Positions 40,301 through 50,454 of a DNA stretch of 64,000 nucleotides are shown here, one piece after another; position 1 is the stretch's first letter, and each line of letters starts with the position of its first letter. The stretch lies in assembly GCA_015179125.1 (NCBI GenBank), contig WHVA01000134.1:170194-234193 (forward strand). The letters are read 5' to 3'. The translations under genes were made by a program, and so were the position numbers. The stretch is from Gautieria morchelliformis. Taxonomy: Eukaryota > Basidiomycota > Agaricomycetes > Gomphales > Gomphaceae. The notes under the pieces were generated by a model that saw nothing but the letters and a program-made list of their open reading frames with translations, was not told the DNA's origin and did no database searches.

Positions 40301-41564
40301 GCACTTATCTCAATTTGACTATAGAGGAAGAAATATACATGTGTCAGCCCGATGGTTTTGATGATGGATCTGGACATGTCCTAAGAATACACAGGGCACT
40401 CTATGGACTCAAACAATCCGGGCAGGCTTGGGACCAGCGCCTACGTGGGTTACTACTTGACCTTGGCTTTCATCAAAGCACTGCTGATGAATGTGTCTAT
40501 ATCAGACAAGATAAGGACTCAATCAAAGTCATATCAGTATACGTGGACAACTTCAGCTTATTTGCTAATTCCAAGGAAGGGATAATCAAGCTCAAGGGGG
40601 AGCTTCATGAAAAATTCCCTATGACAGATTTAGGAGAAATGGAGAAAATTTTGGGAATTAGGATTGAGAGGAATAGAGAGGAGGGAATGCTAACTATGTC
40701 TCAGGGACAGTACATCAATGTCATACTTGATCAATTCAACATGGTGACAGCACATTACATATCTACACCTTTACACAAGATGACCAAACTTGTTGCATCC
40801 ATAGACTCAACAGGTCCAACCATCAAAGTACCCTATCCCAAGGTGATCAGCTCACTGATGTATGTGGCACTCAGTGCAAGGCGCGATTTAACTTTTACTG
40901 TACAGCATCTAAGTCAATTCACTACTACCTATGGAGCCGAGCACTGGACGGCAATCAAATACATACTCAGGTACGTCAAGGGATCACATGACGATGGAAT
41001 AACTTTCAACTAGGATGCCAGCCTCAATCTTGACATATGTGTTGATTCAGACGATGCCAATGGGACTGATGCACTTTCTATTAGTGGTTATGTGGCTATA
41101 CTAGCAGGGGGAGCTACTGCATGGAGCTCAAAGAAGCAGCAAATGATTGCACTATCTACTACGGAAGCCAAATACATTGCACTTACCGAGGGCACTAAAC
41201 GACTGATTTGGTTAAGGTACTTCATTGAGGAGCCTGGAATAGATCAAACTCAGGCTACGTCACTCCAATCAGATATTCTAGGTGCCATCACCTTATCACA
41301 TGATGCAACATACACCACAGGCATACCAAGCACATCAACATCGCTTATCACTTTATCCATGAGAAAGTGGCTTCTCATGAGGCAACACTTACATATGTCC
41401 CCATGAAGGAAAATGTAGCAGATATGTTCACCAAGGGATTGGACTTACACCAACATAAGTATCTAATGGGGAAATTAGGGTTCAAGGGAAAGGACTTCTC
41501 ACTGAGGGGGAGTGTTAGTAATTGGGATGATGAGTCAGCCAAGGATGAGCCGGCACACACATAG
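37387..41564 (+). pseudogene. Copia Gag-Pol remnants of copy 3
   Basis: Readable pieces: gag C-terminus and zinc knuckle (37387-37743; CQNWAKKSHYIKDC, the second Cys lost), protease (SDWLADSSVTTHIA near 37790), integrase (39061-39339; RSDNSGEY, AQNGTAKQLN), RT (40219-41013; YVDN near 40542) and RNase H (41092-41564; TTEAKY). Integrase and RT active-site residues are partly replaced. The frame changes several times. Nothing here could be expressed as a working polyprotein. Confidence 0.85.
38034..38684 (-). repeat. Solo LTR nested in copia copy 3
   Basis: 651 bp with TGTTACATAT...GTCGTAACA ends. The target duplication CCTTC lies at 38029-38033 and 38685-38689. A TATAAAA box on the minus strand (about 38316-38323) gives the orientation. 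A second copy reaches the window edge at 1-341. Removing this LTR and one CCTTC restores the copia reading across the site. Confidence 0.92.
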
Positions 41565-41725
41565 ACAGATGTTTCAGATGACTCCAGGATGTTGGTGCAC
41601 TGCCACAGCATCAGCACAGCAACAGCTCGAAGCAATTAGTAATAAAGAGTATCATATTTAGTATAAAAGCAGACAGATCTCAAGTAGATCATAATAAGAT
41701 CATATTTATATTTCCTTCATTCTAC
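41513..41725 (+). repeat. 3' LTR of copia copy 3
   Basis: TGTTAGTAATTGGGATGATG...TTCTACA, preceded by the purine tract GAGGGGGAG. It is a diverged version of the 222-bp LTR of copies 1 and 2. Confidence 0.8.
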
Positions 41726-41732
41726 ATGGTTA

Positions 41733-42110
41733 ATCTGACACAGGAATGTCCTTGAAACCATCTGGAAGTCCAACCACTATGATACCAGGAGATGCAATGT
41801 ATACATGTGTCAATGAGTGTTTGCCCTGGAAAACTCATGTGGCCTCTCTACATCGTGTCCACAATCTGCCATGCACAAACCGGCCAAGATCGAGCTTTGT
41901 GGACCCCTTCGCGATGACAGCAGTGTTTGCTGGCCACCACAAACCTACTTGGGACCAGGGTGCTATCCAGAATAAAAGCTCTGAGGGCGAGTTTAATACC
42001 CAGCCATTTTCTACCTGAGAATCATTTCGAAACCCCGGCACTGCAACTGTGCAAAGGATATTAGCAGATTTCGTCATGTTCCGACAAATCAAGGTAACAG
42101 CTACTGACTA
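41733..42110 (-). pseudogene. NLR C-terminal segment after the WD40 array
   Basis: Reads GWVLNSPSELLFWIAPWSQV, then WWPANTAVIAKGSTKLDL and RFVHG. This WVLN...LFWxPPW...GLWWP...STKLD pattern is what I know from the ends of agaricomycete NACHT-WD40 proteins. The stop lies within about 10 bp of the copia copy 3 LTR. Confidence 0.6.
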
Positions 42111-42214
42111 GGTGCTTGACCTGCGAATGGTGCTGAAATGTACTCGACAGTGTCTGTATCCCACACACGGATCGTGCGGTCAAAAGACCCGGGGACTATG
42201 AGCTTGCCATCCTG

Positions 42215-42793
42215 CTAGAACGCCACCAACGTGACCTTGTCAGCGTGGCCTTTGAATGGTGCTGAAATGACCTCCCCGGTGTCTGCATCCCACACACGGA
42301 TCGTCTTGTCATATGACCTGGAGACGATGCACTTGCCGTCCTGCGAGAACGCCACCGACGCGACGCAGTTTGTGTGGCCTTCAAACGGGGCTGAAATTAC
42401 CTCACCAGTGTCTGTGTTCCACACACGGATCATTTTGTCATAAGACCCAGAGACGATGGGCTTGCCATCCTGTGAGAATGCCACCGACACGACCCAATGG
42501 GTGTGGCCTTCTAATAGTGCTGAAATTACCTCACCGGTGTCTGCATGCCACACACGGATTGTCTTGTCAAAAGACCCGGACACGATGCACTTGCCGTCCT
42601 GCGAGAACGCCACCAACGTGACGCAGTCGGTGTGTCCTTCGAATGGTGCTGAAGTGACCTCCCTGGTGGCTGAGTTCCACACACATATCGCGTTGTCATA
42701 AGACCCGGAGACGATGCGCTTGCCGTCCAGTGAAAATCCACCGACCAGACGGACAAGGTATGACCTACCAGAACGGTTCGAATAGGTGGCCAC
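42215..42793 (-). pseudogene. WD40 repeats of the NLR
   Basis: About five blades. Each has the pattern GHTxxVxSVAFSQDGKxIVS, GSYDKTIRVWDADTGEVISA, with 43-residue spacing (129 bp). The repeats are highly alike, which is typical of fast-evolving NLR WD40 arrays. A TAG at 42215 cuts the next blade. The first blade is joined by a one-base frameshift near 42742. Confidence 0.85.
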
Positions 42794-43110
42794 GTCATCG
42801 CTTTCCCGGTCTCGATGCGGAGTAATCGTGGAAATCGTGGAAGGTAAGTCTTCGACAGTTTCGACCTTTCAGGTGCAAATGGGAGTGCCGACAAATAAAG
42901 ATGGGGAGCACTTTGCGAGATTACACTCCCAAAAGCAGCTACAAACTTCACGGCATCCGTTGCGAATGCTGTAGTGCCATTATCCTGAAGATCATCAGAC
43001 TCACGTCTGAGCTCGTCTATCAAGGCATACCACGTGCTCACCTGGCTCCAGACAATGATCGATGAGAGCACTGCAGATGCATCGAATACCTTCTTGATCA
43101 AACTCAAAAC

Positions 43111-44570
43111 TTATAGCCAGTAGAGTAGCTTGGTCTCTAAGAAGTCCTTGACTTTCGCATCCATACCCGGCGTCCAGGTGGTGGCGTGAATATGGTCCGC
43201 CCAAACACGGCAAGAGTACGAAAGTTGTGAGGTTATATACTTCTTCGTCCGTGTTGCCAAGTCGACAATATCGTCGTTATGCAGATGTGATGTTTCAAGC
43301 CGACAAATGTTGAAAAAAGGTTCATCCTTCATCACGCGCAAACATGAGAGTGCAAGGCCGCCATGATGCGTAGGTGTGTCGATGTAGAATGGTCCACTCC
43401 GGCTGTGATCTGTCAAGAAGTCACGAAAAGAGGTGTGTAGCAGACTGATTGTGCCAGATTCTTGAGAAGGCAGGCTCAGCAGAGAACCCATAGGTCCAAC
43501 TATAGCATGAACCTCGGTACCCAAGTCGTCTTCCTTGCACAATTTCTGCAGGGCAGACATCGAGAGCGGTTCTCTGGCGGCAAGCATGCAGCCCATCACC
43601 AAGTGAAACCGATGCCTGAAATGGTCATCATCCGTCAAGTCATCGTCATCTCCGAATATCTGCTTGAGAACACTGAGATATAGCTGATCCAGCCAACTGA
43701 GGTTCTTGGCCAAAAGCCTCTGCAGTTGATTAACAGGATCCCAACCATACTTCCCATCTCCTTTGATAAACCGACAAGCTGTGGATTCCCATTGAAAGTG
43801 ACCCTCTGCTTTCTGAACTAATAATCGACACCAGTCACTGTTAGGCCATTTACGTTCGAGAGACGTAATATGACCTAGTTGGTCTTTCACAAAGCGAGAG
43901 ACGTCGTCAGCAGGGTTGGGGTCAATATCCTTTATGGACCTGGACAGCACATGCTTCTTCCCAAGAAGGGCGTCCCGTATGTCTTTTTCGGCACGTGAAG
44001 TGATAAGAAGGCGGAGATTAGATGGCAGTTTTGCTGCTTCACCGCCGAGGACAGACAAGAGACCCTTGCGAGATTCCTTGTCTCCGCTCTCATCCAATGC
44101 ATCAATGACGATCACCGTCGGTCCAACGGCGGTTAGGCCCTGAGCGGGACCTAGAATAAACCTCTCGAACTGCACGCTAGGCACGAATGTGGTCCGAAGT
44201 TCTCGCGTCTCCCAAACCACTTTGTATAACGATGCCTTGCATTCTGGATCTAGATCAGCCAGACCACGAGCAATTGTGCTGAAGACATTTTTGGGGGAGC
44301 GTTCTGCCTGATGAGCACGGTCGAAACAGTACGAAGATCCGAGACGTTTGAGCCTGTCAAATCGTCGAGCGACCTCGTGAGCAACCGCAGATTTGCCAGC
44401 ACCCGCGACATCGTTCAAGAAAAATCTCCCGGGGGTGTCATCACTGTCCTGGTTGACCCAATCGCAGATCTCCCCAACAACTTTCTCGTGAGTACCCTGC
44501 AGACAACCTTTTTTAGGATCGCAACCAGCTCCCGCTGCATGGGGCATGTCATTAAGCTGAACTTCGCCAG
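43111..44570 (-). pseudogene. NACHT domain exon of the NLR
   Basis: This large exon is open from the acceptor at 44570 to a TAA at 43111. It has the P-loop NDVAGAGKSAVAHEV, Walker B VIVIDALDES, and the downstream LRLLITSRAEKDI motif. NACHT domains bind ATP/GTP and drive oligomerisation. The frame continues in phase after the TAA (VLSLIKKVFDASAVLSS), so the stop is a simple nonsense change. The upstream intron is 44571-44622 (52 nt, GTGAGT...CAG). Confidence 0.88.
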
Positions 44571-44622
44571 CTGGTTGCAAGGTGTATTAGCCTCGGGAAA
44601 GGCCCCAAGTCAAGAAACTCAC
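44571..44622 (-). other. Intron in the NLR
   Basis: 52 nt, GTGAGT at the donor and AACCAG at the acceptor, with GGCTAATA as a possible branch site. It joins VVGNL to SGEVQL in phase. Confidence 0.7.
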
Positions 44623-45975
44623 AGAGGTTGCCAACGACATCCAGAACACGTAGTACAGTGATTTCAGTATGGATGACGGCATTTTCCTGTAACGCCAACC
44701 TGAGTTTGTTGAACGTGTCCTGGTATTGTTTGACCTTGCTGTCGACATCCGACACGAGATTCTTCACGGTTCTTTTCCCTGAATAAAGATCATCAGCCAT
44801 GGCATCCTGACACAATGGGTCCAACATACAGAAGTTCTTGTTTTTGGCATAGTCGCGGATAAAATAACTACACTCTACTGTCTGATTCATCAAGGATATG
44901 AGAATTGGCCTTTGCGATTCAACTTTGTTCAACGGCTCGGCCAAGTGGACGAATGTATAGGCATCTCCCATGGGGTTCGCCAGCTAATTGATGCCATCGT
45001 CCTGGTCCTTCTGAGCGATGATCGTCTAGCCAGACGTCAGCTATGGTACTCAGCTACTCAGCTGGTGCATGAGACATATCTACCTTTGGCACACTAGACA
45101 GAATAGACCAAGCCATTTTCGCGTAAGGGTGGACCTAGAATCGTGTATATGAGATGACCTGGGAGACCACCGGCATTTGAACCATACCTCGGAGATACCA
45201 TCCACGATCTCGGTAAACAGCTTGATCTTCTCCCAAAGTGGATCCCAAGCCACCATTATCGGTATGACTGTATTATTGGTGGTGGAAATGATGCCGTCGA
45301 CCACATTCCCTGCACCAATAATTCGGGACAGCGCGGGGTTCATATTATCGAGCACTGTCGCTTTGCCGACTGCTTCGTTCAACTGGCCCTCCAGCGCCTC
45401 GTCGGACGTCCCGAAAGACGTGATGGTTAAGTCTAGGACAGTCTGAACATCATGCATGTTCCCGGCCTTATCGCATTTACGCAGTTTGCAAGGAACGGCC
45501 ACTGTGTTCAATGATTACGTCTGCACTCAGTCATTGAGTGACGAGGACTGACCTCCAGTTGCTCCTTCTGCAACCAGTAACTCAATCCTTTCCTTCGCAC
45601 TGCCAATGTACTCATCACTACCAATTGTATGATGCCTATAGACTTCCACTCCTAATACGGAATCCCGATGCAAGTCGTTGCTGGGCATGGATTTAAGCTC
45701 ACGCGAGGAGAATAACACTGGAATTAAACGAACAAAAAGAATGACTCATTTCACGAGGCAGCATTGCCTCTCGCAGCTACGGCAGTCTTCTTGACACCCT
45801 CGTCGACAAAGAGTTTCATGTAGTATTTGCCAGGACGTTTGCCGAACGGTCCGATATTGGGACGGTGATTGCATTTCAAGTCTGTGGTCGATCGTCAAGA
45901 TACAGTATTCGATAGACAGCGCAAACGAAAGATCCTTTCCTGCCACTTTGACGGCGCTTGTGGCTGCAGGAATGC
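44623..45975 (-). pseudogene. N-terminal exons of the NLR (C2-like and helical)
   Basis: The readable exons in order are: VAGKDLSFALSIEYC with a frame change into RPNIGPFGKRPGKYYMKLFV; SSRELKSMPSNDL to ELLVAEGATG; a third exon with KCDKAGNMHDVQTVLDLTIT and IIGAGNVVDGI; a small exon HPYAKMAWSILSSVPK; TIIAQKDQDDGIN; and MGDAYTFVHLAEPLNKVESQ to LRVLDVVGNL. Short GT-AG introns separate them. The C2-like label is tentative. Confidence 0.6.
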
Positions 45976-46596
45976 TTCGTGGTGGACAGTCAAGTATTGG
46001 CTTATTGGAGAAGTTACGGTGAACTTACGCTACTGCGCATACTAGCACATCATTGCCATTATCGGTGCTCATCGTTCGCAGCGTTCGAGAGGGGTGGTGG
46101 GCGGGAAAGGGCGCGGCATGGCACTCCCGTAACCTCTCAGGGACTGCCGCATTCAGGCCGTGTCACGAAGACATGAAGAAACGCGAGCTCAGGACGGTCT
46201 TGTCACGTCTCTACTCTTCTGTCACACGACCACATGACGGCGTCACCGCCAATAGACGACCTCCAACGCGCACGCACACGAAGACCACAATGTATCCCCT
46301 ACCTCTGGAGTATCTGGGAGTCTTAGGTGCTTTGCCATGTCAACCGCTGATAAATGGGACCCAACCGGGCTGCCTCGGCGATGGAAATGAATCTGATCCA
46401 TTTTCCATAATATGCTATGTTGAAAATCCGACACCTTTAACTCGTCCTTCTGCTCTTCACCTCCACCCACCCCGAGTTCACGTGGAGTATAACGCCAGTG
46501 ACCAGCCCCTGCGAAGCTGCAATCATAGGATGAGCGATGAAGTGGACACCTTGGCAATGGCATCGTGAGCACCCAAGGTCTGAGTCGCGCTTCATT
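45976..46596. other. NLR upstream region, no clear gene
   Basis: Probable promoter side of the NLR. A 171-codon plus-strand frame (46053-46568) lacks any family signature. Its right end is the border with the AT-rich island. Confidence 0.35.
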
Positions 46597-47690
46597 ACAA
46601 TCTATTACATTGAGGAATAAATATTCTCTTCCTCTCCATTCAGACATTCCTTTTGCTATAGCCTGATATCTTGAATATGGTTCCAATATGCTATATGCCA
46701 CTTGGTAACCATTGAAGCGTGTTATATCTTCTAAATATTCTGACTCAGATACTTCTATTATCTGTCCTAGAGGATTATCACTTGGCCTAATCCTAAAATC
46801 AGGCCAGACTATATTAATCCCTTGATATTCTACTAGTCCTATATCTTCTGGTTATAGCTGAGCACTACTTTGTGGATATAATCCCCTCTGAGGTCCTGGG
46901 ATAAGAGTAATTGCAAGAGAATATATGGCTTTTCTAAAAGGTTTGGAGTTAATCTCATAGGTACCATTCTTCATTCCCAAAAGACCTACATTAGAGTTAA
47001 GTTTTCCTACAAACTTAGGATCTCCCAGCTTATAAGATAGGGCCTTCATCAACCTGATGGTGGTAATACAAGAACCAAGGTATCTAACAATGTCATTAAT
47101 AGGGATGTCATCCTTAGGTATTTCATCATGGAGAAAACCTACAAACCTTTCTGATATGATATTGTACAAGTATTCACCTCCATCATTTTTCCAAGTTCCT
47201 CCTTCAAAATACCACCATTCTTTATCAGAATGAACTAATTCTCCAACAAGAGGTTCATATAGAACACCAACAAGAATGTTATCACAATGACTACCTATAT
47301 GATCCATGAAAGATAGCTCTTGTAACTTAGATGAAGCCTTTTCATAGCTGCCAGACATTGTCCTACCATATACTATTATAGACTACAAAAATCAATTTAT
47401 CTAACAACACGAATATTATCAATAATGTGCTGATATGAATATCACAGAATACAAATTGCATAATTTTACCACAACAAAATAATATGATATAGAGGGAAGG
47501 GGTGGGGGGTCACCGGCCTTTGGTCTGGATCCCAAACAGTAACATGGCTAACCGCTTAGGGGGGTCCCGCGTGGTAAACTCACAACTTCAGCATCACATT
47601 TTTACCACTATCATTGATAACATATAGATCAACATATCTTCTCATTAATTATATATAAATGTTAAAATATCACTGTTTTGACATATTTAT
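46597..47690. other. AT-rich island, left part
   Basis: Base composition changes sharply at about 46600 and again at about 47690, from mixed or GC-rich to clearly AT-rich. Inside are the D5-like reading frame, repeats of A/T runs, and one GC-rich stretch at 47490-47580 that I cannot assign. Confidence 0.6.
46600..47358 (-). pseudogene. D5-like primase-helicase N-terminal fragment (NCLDV type)
   Basis: The frame starts at 47358 (ATG) and runs 168 codons to a TAA at 46852-46854, then stays open in phase for about 80 more codons before merging with host-type sequence near 46600. Residues 24-60 (DNILVGVLYEPLVGELVH, DKEWWYFEGGTWK) and 112-135 (GDPKFVGKLNSNVGLLGMKN then GTYE) have the pattern of the D5_N domain, found before the helicase in poxvirus D5 and the homologous replication proteins of nucleocytoplasmic large DNA viruses. 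The superfamily 3 helicase part and the primase part are absent. A typical homologue is 700-950 residues. Phage and plasmid primases also carry D5_N, so viral origin is an inference. The post-stop segment is not recognised. Confidence 0.6.
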
Positions 47691-47699
47691 ACTGTTCCC

Positions 47700-49014
47700 A
47701 GTTTAGTCGACGCGGAACTCGAGCGTGAGGAATGAGAGGCAGAGAAGAAGAGGGAGGAATTGAAGGAGAAGTGTCGTCTCGCCCAGGAGTGCAAGGACGC
47801 AGGGGATAAAAAGAGGAAGGAGGATGAGGCACGGAAGGTGAAAGAAGCTGAGGAGGAACGGCAACAGCAACGGAAAGCGGAGGCCGAGGAGGAGGAGTGC
47901 AAGGCTCAGGAAGCCGAGGAAGAACTGTGGAGGGCCCGGGAAGCTGAAGAAGAGGCTCGGGAGGCCGATGAAAGGAGGAGGCCAAGAAAGCCGAGGTAGC
48001 TACCCATGCTCATCTAAGACAACACCTTGACGATATGATTAAGGAGTTTCGGGAGCGGCAAGCCTCAGTTAGCCAAGGAATTCGGATCCCATCGCCCGAG
48101 TTCCGAGTTGGTGGTTTTGGATTCGGCAGCCGCGAGAGCGCGGATTCTTATGTCGCTGCAGGCTCAGGAGCGGAGCCAAGTGAAAGCAAAGCCGAAGGCA
48201 ACGGGGGCGAAGAAACGGAACGTGATGGAGGAGTCGGAAGAGGAAGAAGTGAGTCTTCCATTATGGCTTGACTCGGGTTCTGACTTGTTTTTTAGGAATT
48301 CCCTTGCGACAATTGTGACAGGTGGAAAGTCCCTTGCATATGGGGGACTAACATGGCGTGCTGGGATCGTAATGCGCACAAGGTCCATTGCAGCTTTACT
48401 GAGCGAAAGCGGAAGCACAGGGTTGGGGCTGGGACCGAGGTGCCGGCGGCCAGAACGCCTTGGCCAACGCCTGTGAAGCCAACGGGAGTCAAGCTGTCGG
48501 TAGAGATTAAGGCGGGCCCTTCAGGATCGGGATCCAAAAAGGGGTCCGGGCTGCCTACCAAGGCTGGGCGGCCCAAGTTAATGGGCCTTTCGGGAGATCA
48601 GGCCTCGGCGGCCATTCAGGAGCTCCTCACTCAACAGAATGCGCTCTTCGAGCACATGCATGATACGCTCCAAGGGATACTGGAGTGTGCCAAGAGAACT
48701 CATCGGCAAAACTCACGTCTCAGCAAGCGGGTTCAGTGGTGGACAGGTGCAGCCGAAGAAGCTGGGGTCTGGGGTTCGGGTTCGGGTGCGGATTGGGAAG
48801 GGTTCGGGTTCATGGGGGGATCGGGTTCGGGAAGTGGGGACAAGGGAAAAGAGAAAGAGGATAAGGAAGAGGAAGGAGCGGAGATGAATACGGGTTTGGG
48901 GTCAGAAAATGGAGGTGGGGATGCGGGTGATGCGGGAAATGGTGGTTCGGATGCGGGATCGGGGAATGATGACGGAATGGATGCAGACGGGGATGCGACT
49001 ATGAGAGAGGACTA
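47700..49014 (+). pseudogene. Coiled-coil / Cys-rich zinc-finger gene, frameshifted
   Basis: Exon 1 (47700-48250) encodes a charged Glu/Lys/Arg-rich coiled coil (47760-47999 and following). It is read in three frames, with shifts near 47985 and 48090 and a TGA at about 47737. A GTGAGT...TTTTAG intron (about 48249-48291) follows. Exon 2 (to 49014) opens with FPCDNCDRWKVPCIW, then CW and VHCSFTERKRK, a six-cysteine pattern like a zinc finger. It ends in a Gly/Ser/Asp-rich acidic tail (MDADGDATMRED). It lies tail-to-tail with the chromovirus pol. I think such genes accompany gypsy elements in mushrooms, but that is from memory. Function unknown. Confidence 0.55.
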
Positions 49015-49190
49015 GAATACTAATGATGTTTTTTTCTTAATTATGTGAATCTTTTTTCTTGGTGTTTTTTGTCTGGGGTTCGGAATCGGAAACGGGAGTG
49101 AGGGGACAGATACGGGACCGAGAACTACAAGCGTATTTATTCAGCAAGGCGGCCGAGATAAAACATAGCAAAAGAGTGTTTGTGTCTAAC
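49015..49190. other. Intergenic, ends at the TSD CTAAC
   Basis: T-rich sequence after the zinc-finger gene stop. The last five bases, CTAAC, are the target duplication of the gypsy element. Confidence 0.5.
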
Positions 49191-49740
49191 TGTAAGGACC
49201 TGGCCTTTGGCCGGTTACTTACCGGTATAACCTTTCTTCTGAGCCGAGCCTTGTGATACTTGTGCCCAAGTACTGGAGATTCTAATCCTGCGCCCGAGCC
49301 CAAGCTAGAGCTAGAGCTCATATCCGACCTTGACCCCATGCCCGAATCCCCTTAGTTACTGATTCTGCTCCACCACGCATCATTTGTATATTACCTCGCC
49401 CTGACCTCGCCCTGACCTTCCCCCGCATTTGCTCGCCCCTGACTCATACCATCGCTCGTATATAACCCCCCTTGTATGCACTCCTACTCCTCAGTCTGAA
49501 AATCAACTATCGTATACTTTGATCCCTAGTTAGTTTCTAAGCCTTGCCTCTTAAGCCAAACCTCGCCTCTTATTCGTTTGCCTCCGAAGTTGGGACCCGT
49601 GCGTAGGGTCGGCGCAGCACATAAGCTGAAGCCTAGTCCCTCTCCGACTTCCCTATCAGAACCTTGCCCCATAACCTCAGACTGTACCTTGGGTTTCGCC
49701 CCCAAGCTCGGTCAACCTTACGAAGGATCTTATCGTAACA
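49191..49740 (+). repeat. 5' LTR of the non-autonomous gypsy element
   Basis: Has TATATAA at 49459-49465 and the predicted RNA start CAGTCTGAAAAT at 49492-49503, 33 nt downstream. Confidence 0.9.
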
Positions 49741-49742
49741 GT

Positions 49743-49754
49743 ATTTTCAGACTG
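49743..49754 (+). promoter_or_regulatory. Self-complementary primer-binding site
   Basis: ATTTTCAGACTG, two bases (GT) after the LTR. It is the exact reverse complement of 49492-49503 in the LTR, just downstream of the TATA box. This is the arrangement known from Tf1/sushi elements, where the RNA 5' end folds back to prime reverse transcription. Confidence 0.75.
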
Positions 49755-49784
49755 CTTACACCCTACGTATCCCTTTTCTTCACT

Positions 49785-50207
49785 ATGTCCATGATAACTC
49801 GTTCCCGCACCCTTCGGGGTATCTCAGAACAACGATGTTTCTCGGAAGCCCCCAACGATTCACCACCATCCCCGGGGATACCCCTCGCAGACCCCGCCGA
49901 GCCTGGTAACAAAGGCAAAGGTAGGGCTGACCCCGGTGACCCTTCAGGGGATCCAGGTGATAGCTCTGGAGGTTCTGACAATGACTGGGACCTCCCCAAC
50001 CTGCCACCCAAGGACCTCTGTGACCTCGAGGACAACGAGCTAATGCATCGAGTATTCATCAAGCTCGCAAAACCTCGTGAGTCCGAAGCACGAGCCAAGG
50101 TCAAGGAACCAGATAGTTACGACGGTACTGACCAGGCCAAGCTTTGCACCTTCTTCCTCCAGAACCTCGGGCATAACCTCACCCGAGGGACCGTCCTCCT
50201 CAGATAG
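49785..50207 (+). CDS. Truncated gypsy Gag in the non-autonomous element
   Basis: Starting at MSMITRSRTLRGISEQRCF, it resembles the chromovirus Gag at 55843-56724 (MPITRSYTRALS). It has a Pro/Asp/Gly-rich linker, then KVKEPDSYDGTDQAKLCTFF, the start of the retrotransposon gag core (there KIREPDQFNGLDPKKLRGFL). It stops after about 140 codons, before the core is complete and without a zinc knuckle. Confidence 0.7.
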   Translation: MSMITRSRTLRGISEQRCFSEAPNDSPPSPGIPLADPAEPGNKGKGRADPGDPSGDPGDSSGGSDNDWDLPNLPPKDLCDLEDNELMHRVFIKLAKPRESEARAKVKEPDSYDGTDQAKLCTFFLQNLGHNLTRGTVLLR

Positions 50208-50454
50208 CAGGGTCTGGTCGAACACGTTATTCGCGCTAGTTTTGTCGATAGCAGAGTTGAATAGTGGTTGAGGGCGCACCATATTCGTTGGCACTTGTGT
50301 TTGCTGCCTCCTACCCAGCCTTTTATCTAACCTCGGCTATGATTTAAGCTTCGCCTTTCCGGCTACTTAACATCGGGCCGGGATCTAGATTCAAGGATAG
50401 GCGAACCTTGTTCATATTACGGCCTCGAGGGTCTCGGCCATAAGGCGGGGATAC

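Larger units (their letters stand above)
37245..41725 (+). mobile_element. Ty1/copia copy 3, 5'-truncated and heavily mutated
   Basis: Same family as copies 1 and 2 but on the plus strand. It starts inside gag (about GIVNL), lacks the 5' LTR, and ends with a 3' LTR at 41513-41725. A 651-bp foreign LTR interrupts it at 38034-38684. It contains many transitions: four of its five clear nonsense codons are TGA where copies 1 and 2 have CGA (37806, 39337, 39436, 40098). It abuts the 3' end of the NLR pseudogene. Confidence 0.88.
41733..45975 (-). pseudogene. NLR immune-type gene (C2-like, NACHT, WD40), broken by point lesions
   Basis: A minus-strand multi-exon gene. A C2-like N-terminus (about 45746-45975) is followed by a helical region in several short exons, a NACHT NTPase (43111-44570), a WD40 array (42107-42780) and a conserved C-terminal segment (41733-42092). 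Fungal NLRs of this type act in non-self recognition and programmed cell death. At least five lesions are visible: a frameshift in the C2-like part (about 45870), a TAG in TIIAQKDQDDGIN before LANPMGD (about 44985), TAA for a likely GAA at 43111-43113, a one-base loss near 42742 and TAG at 42215-42217. Each is a single-base type change, so inactivation seems recent. The shorter paralogue is at 5990-6980. Confidence 0.85.

Noticed and set aside
46053-46568. 171-codon plus-strand ORF upstream of the NLR
   Set aside because: No homology that I can name; its position and composition fit a promoter region or chance.
47490-47580. GC-rich patch in the AT island considered as a second tRNA
   Set aside because: I could not fold acceptor, D and T arms together, and no B box was found.
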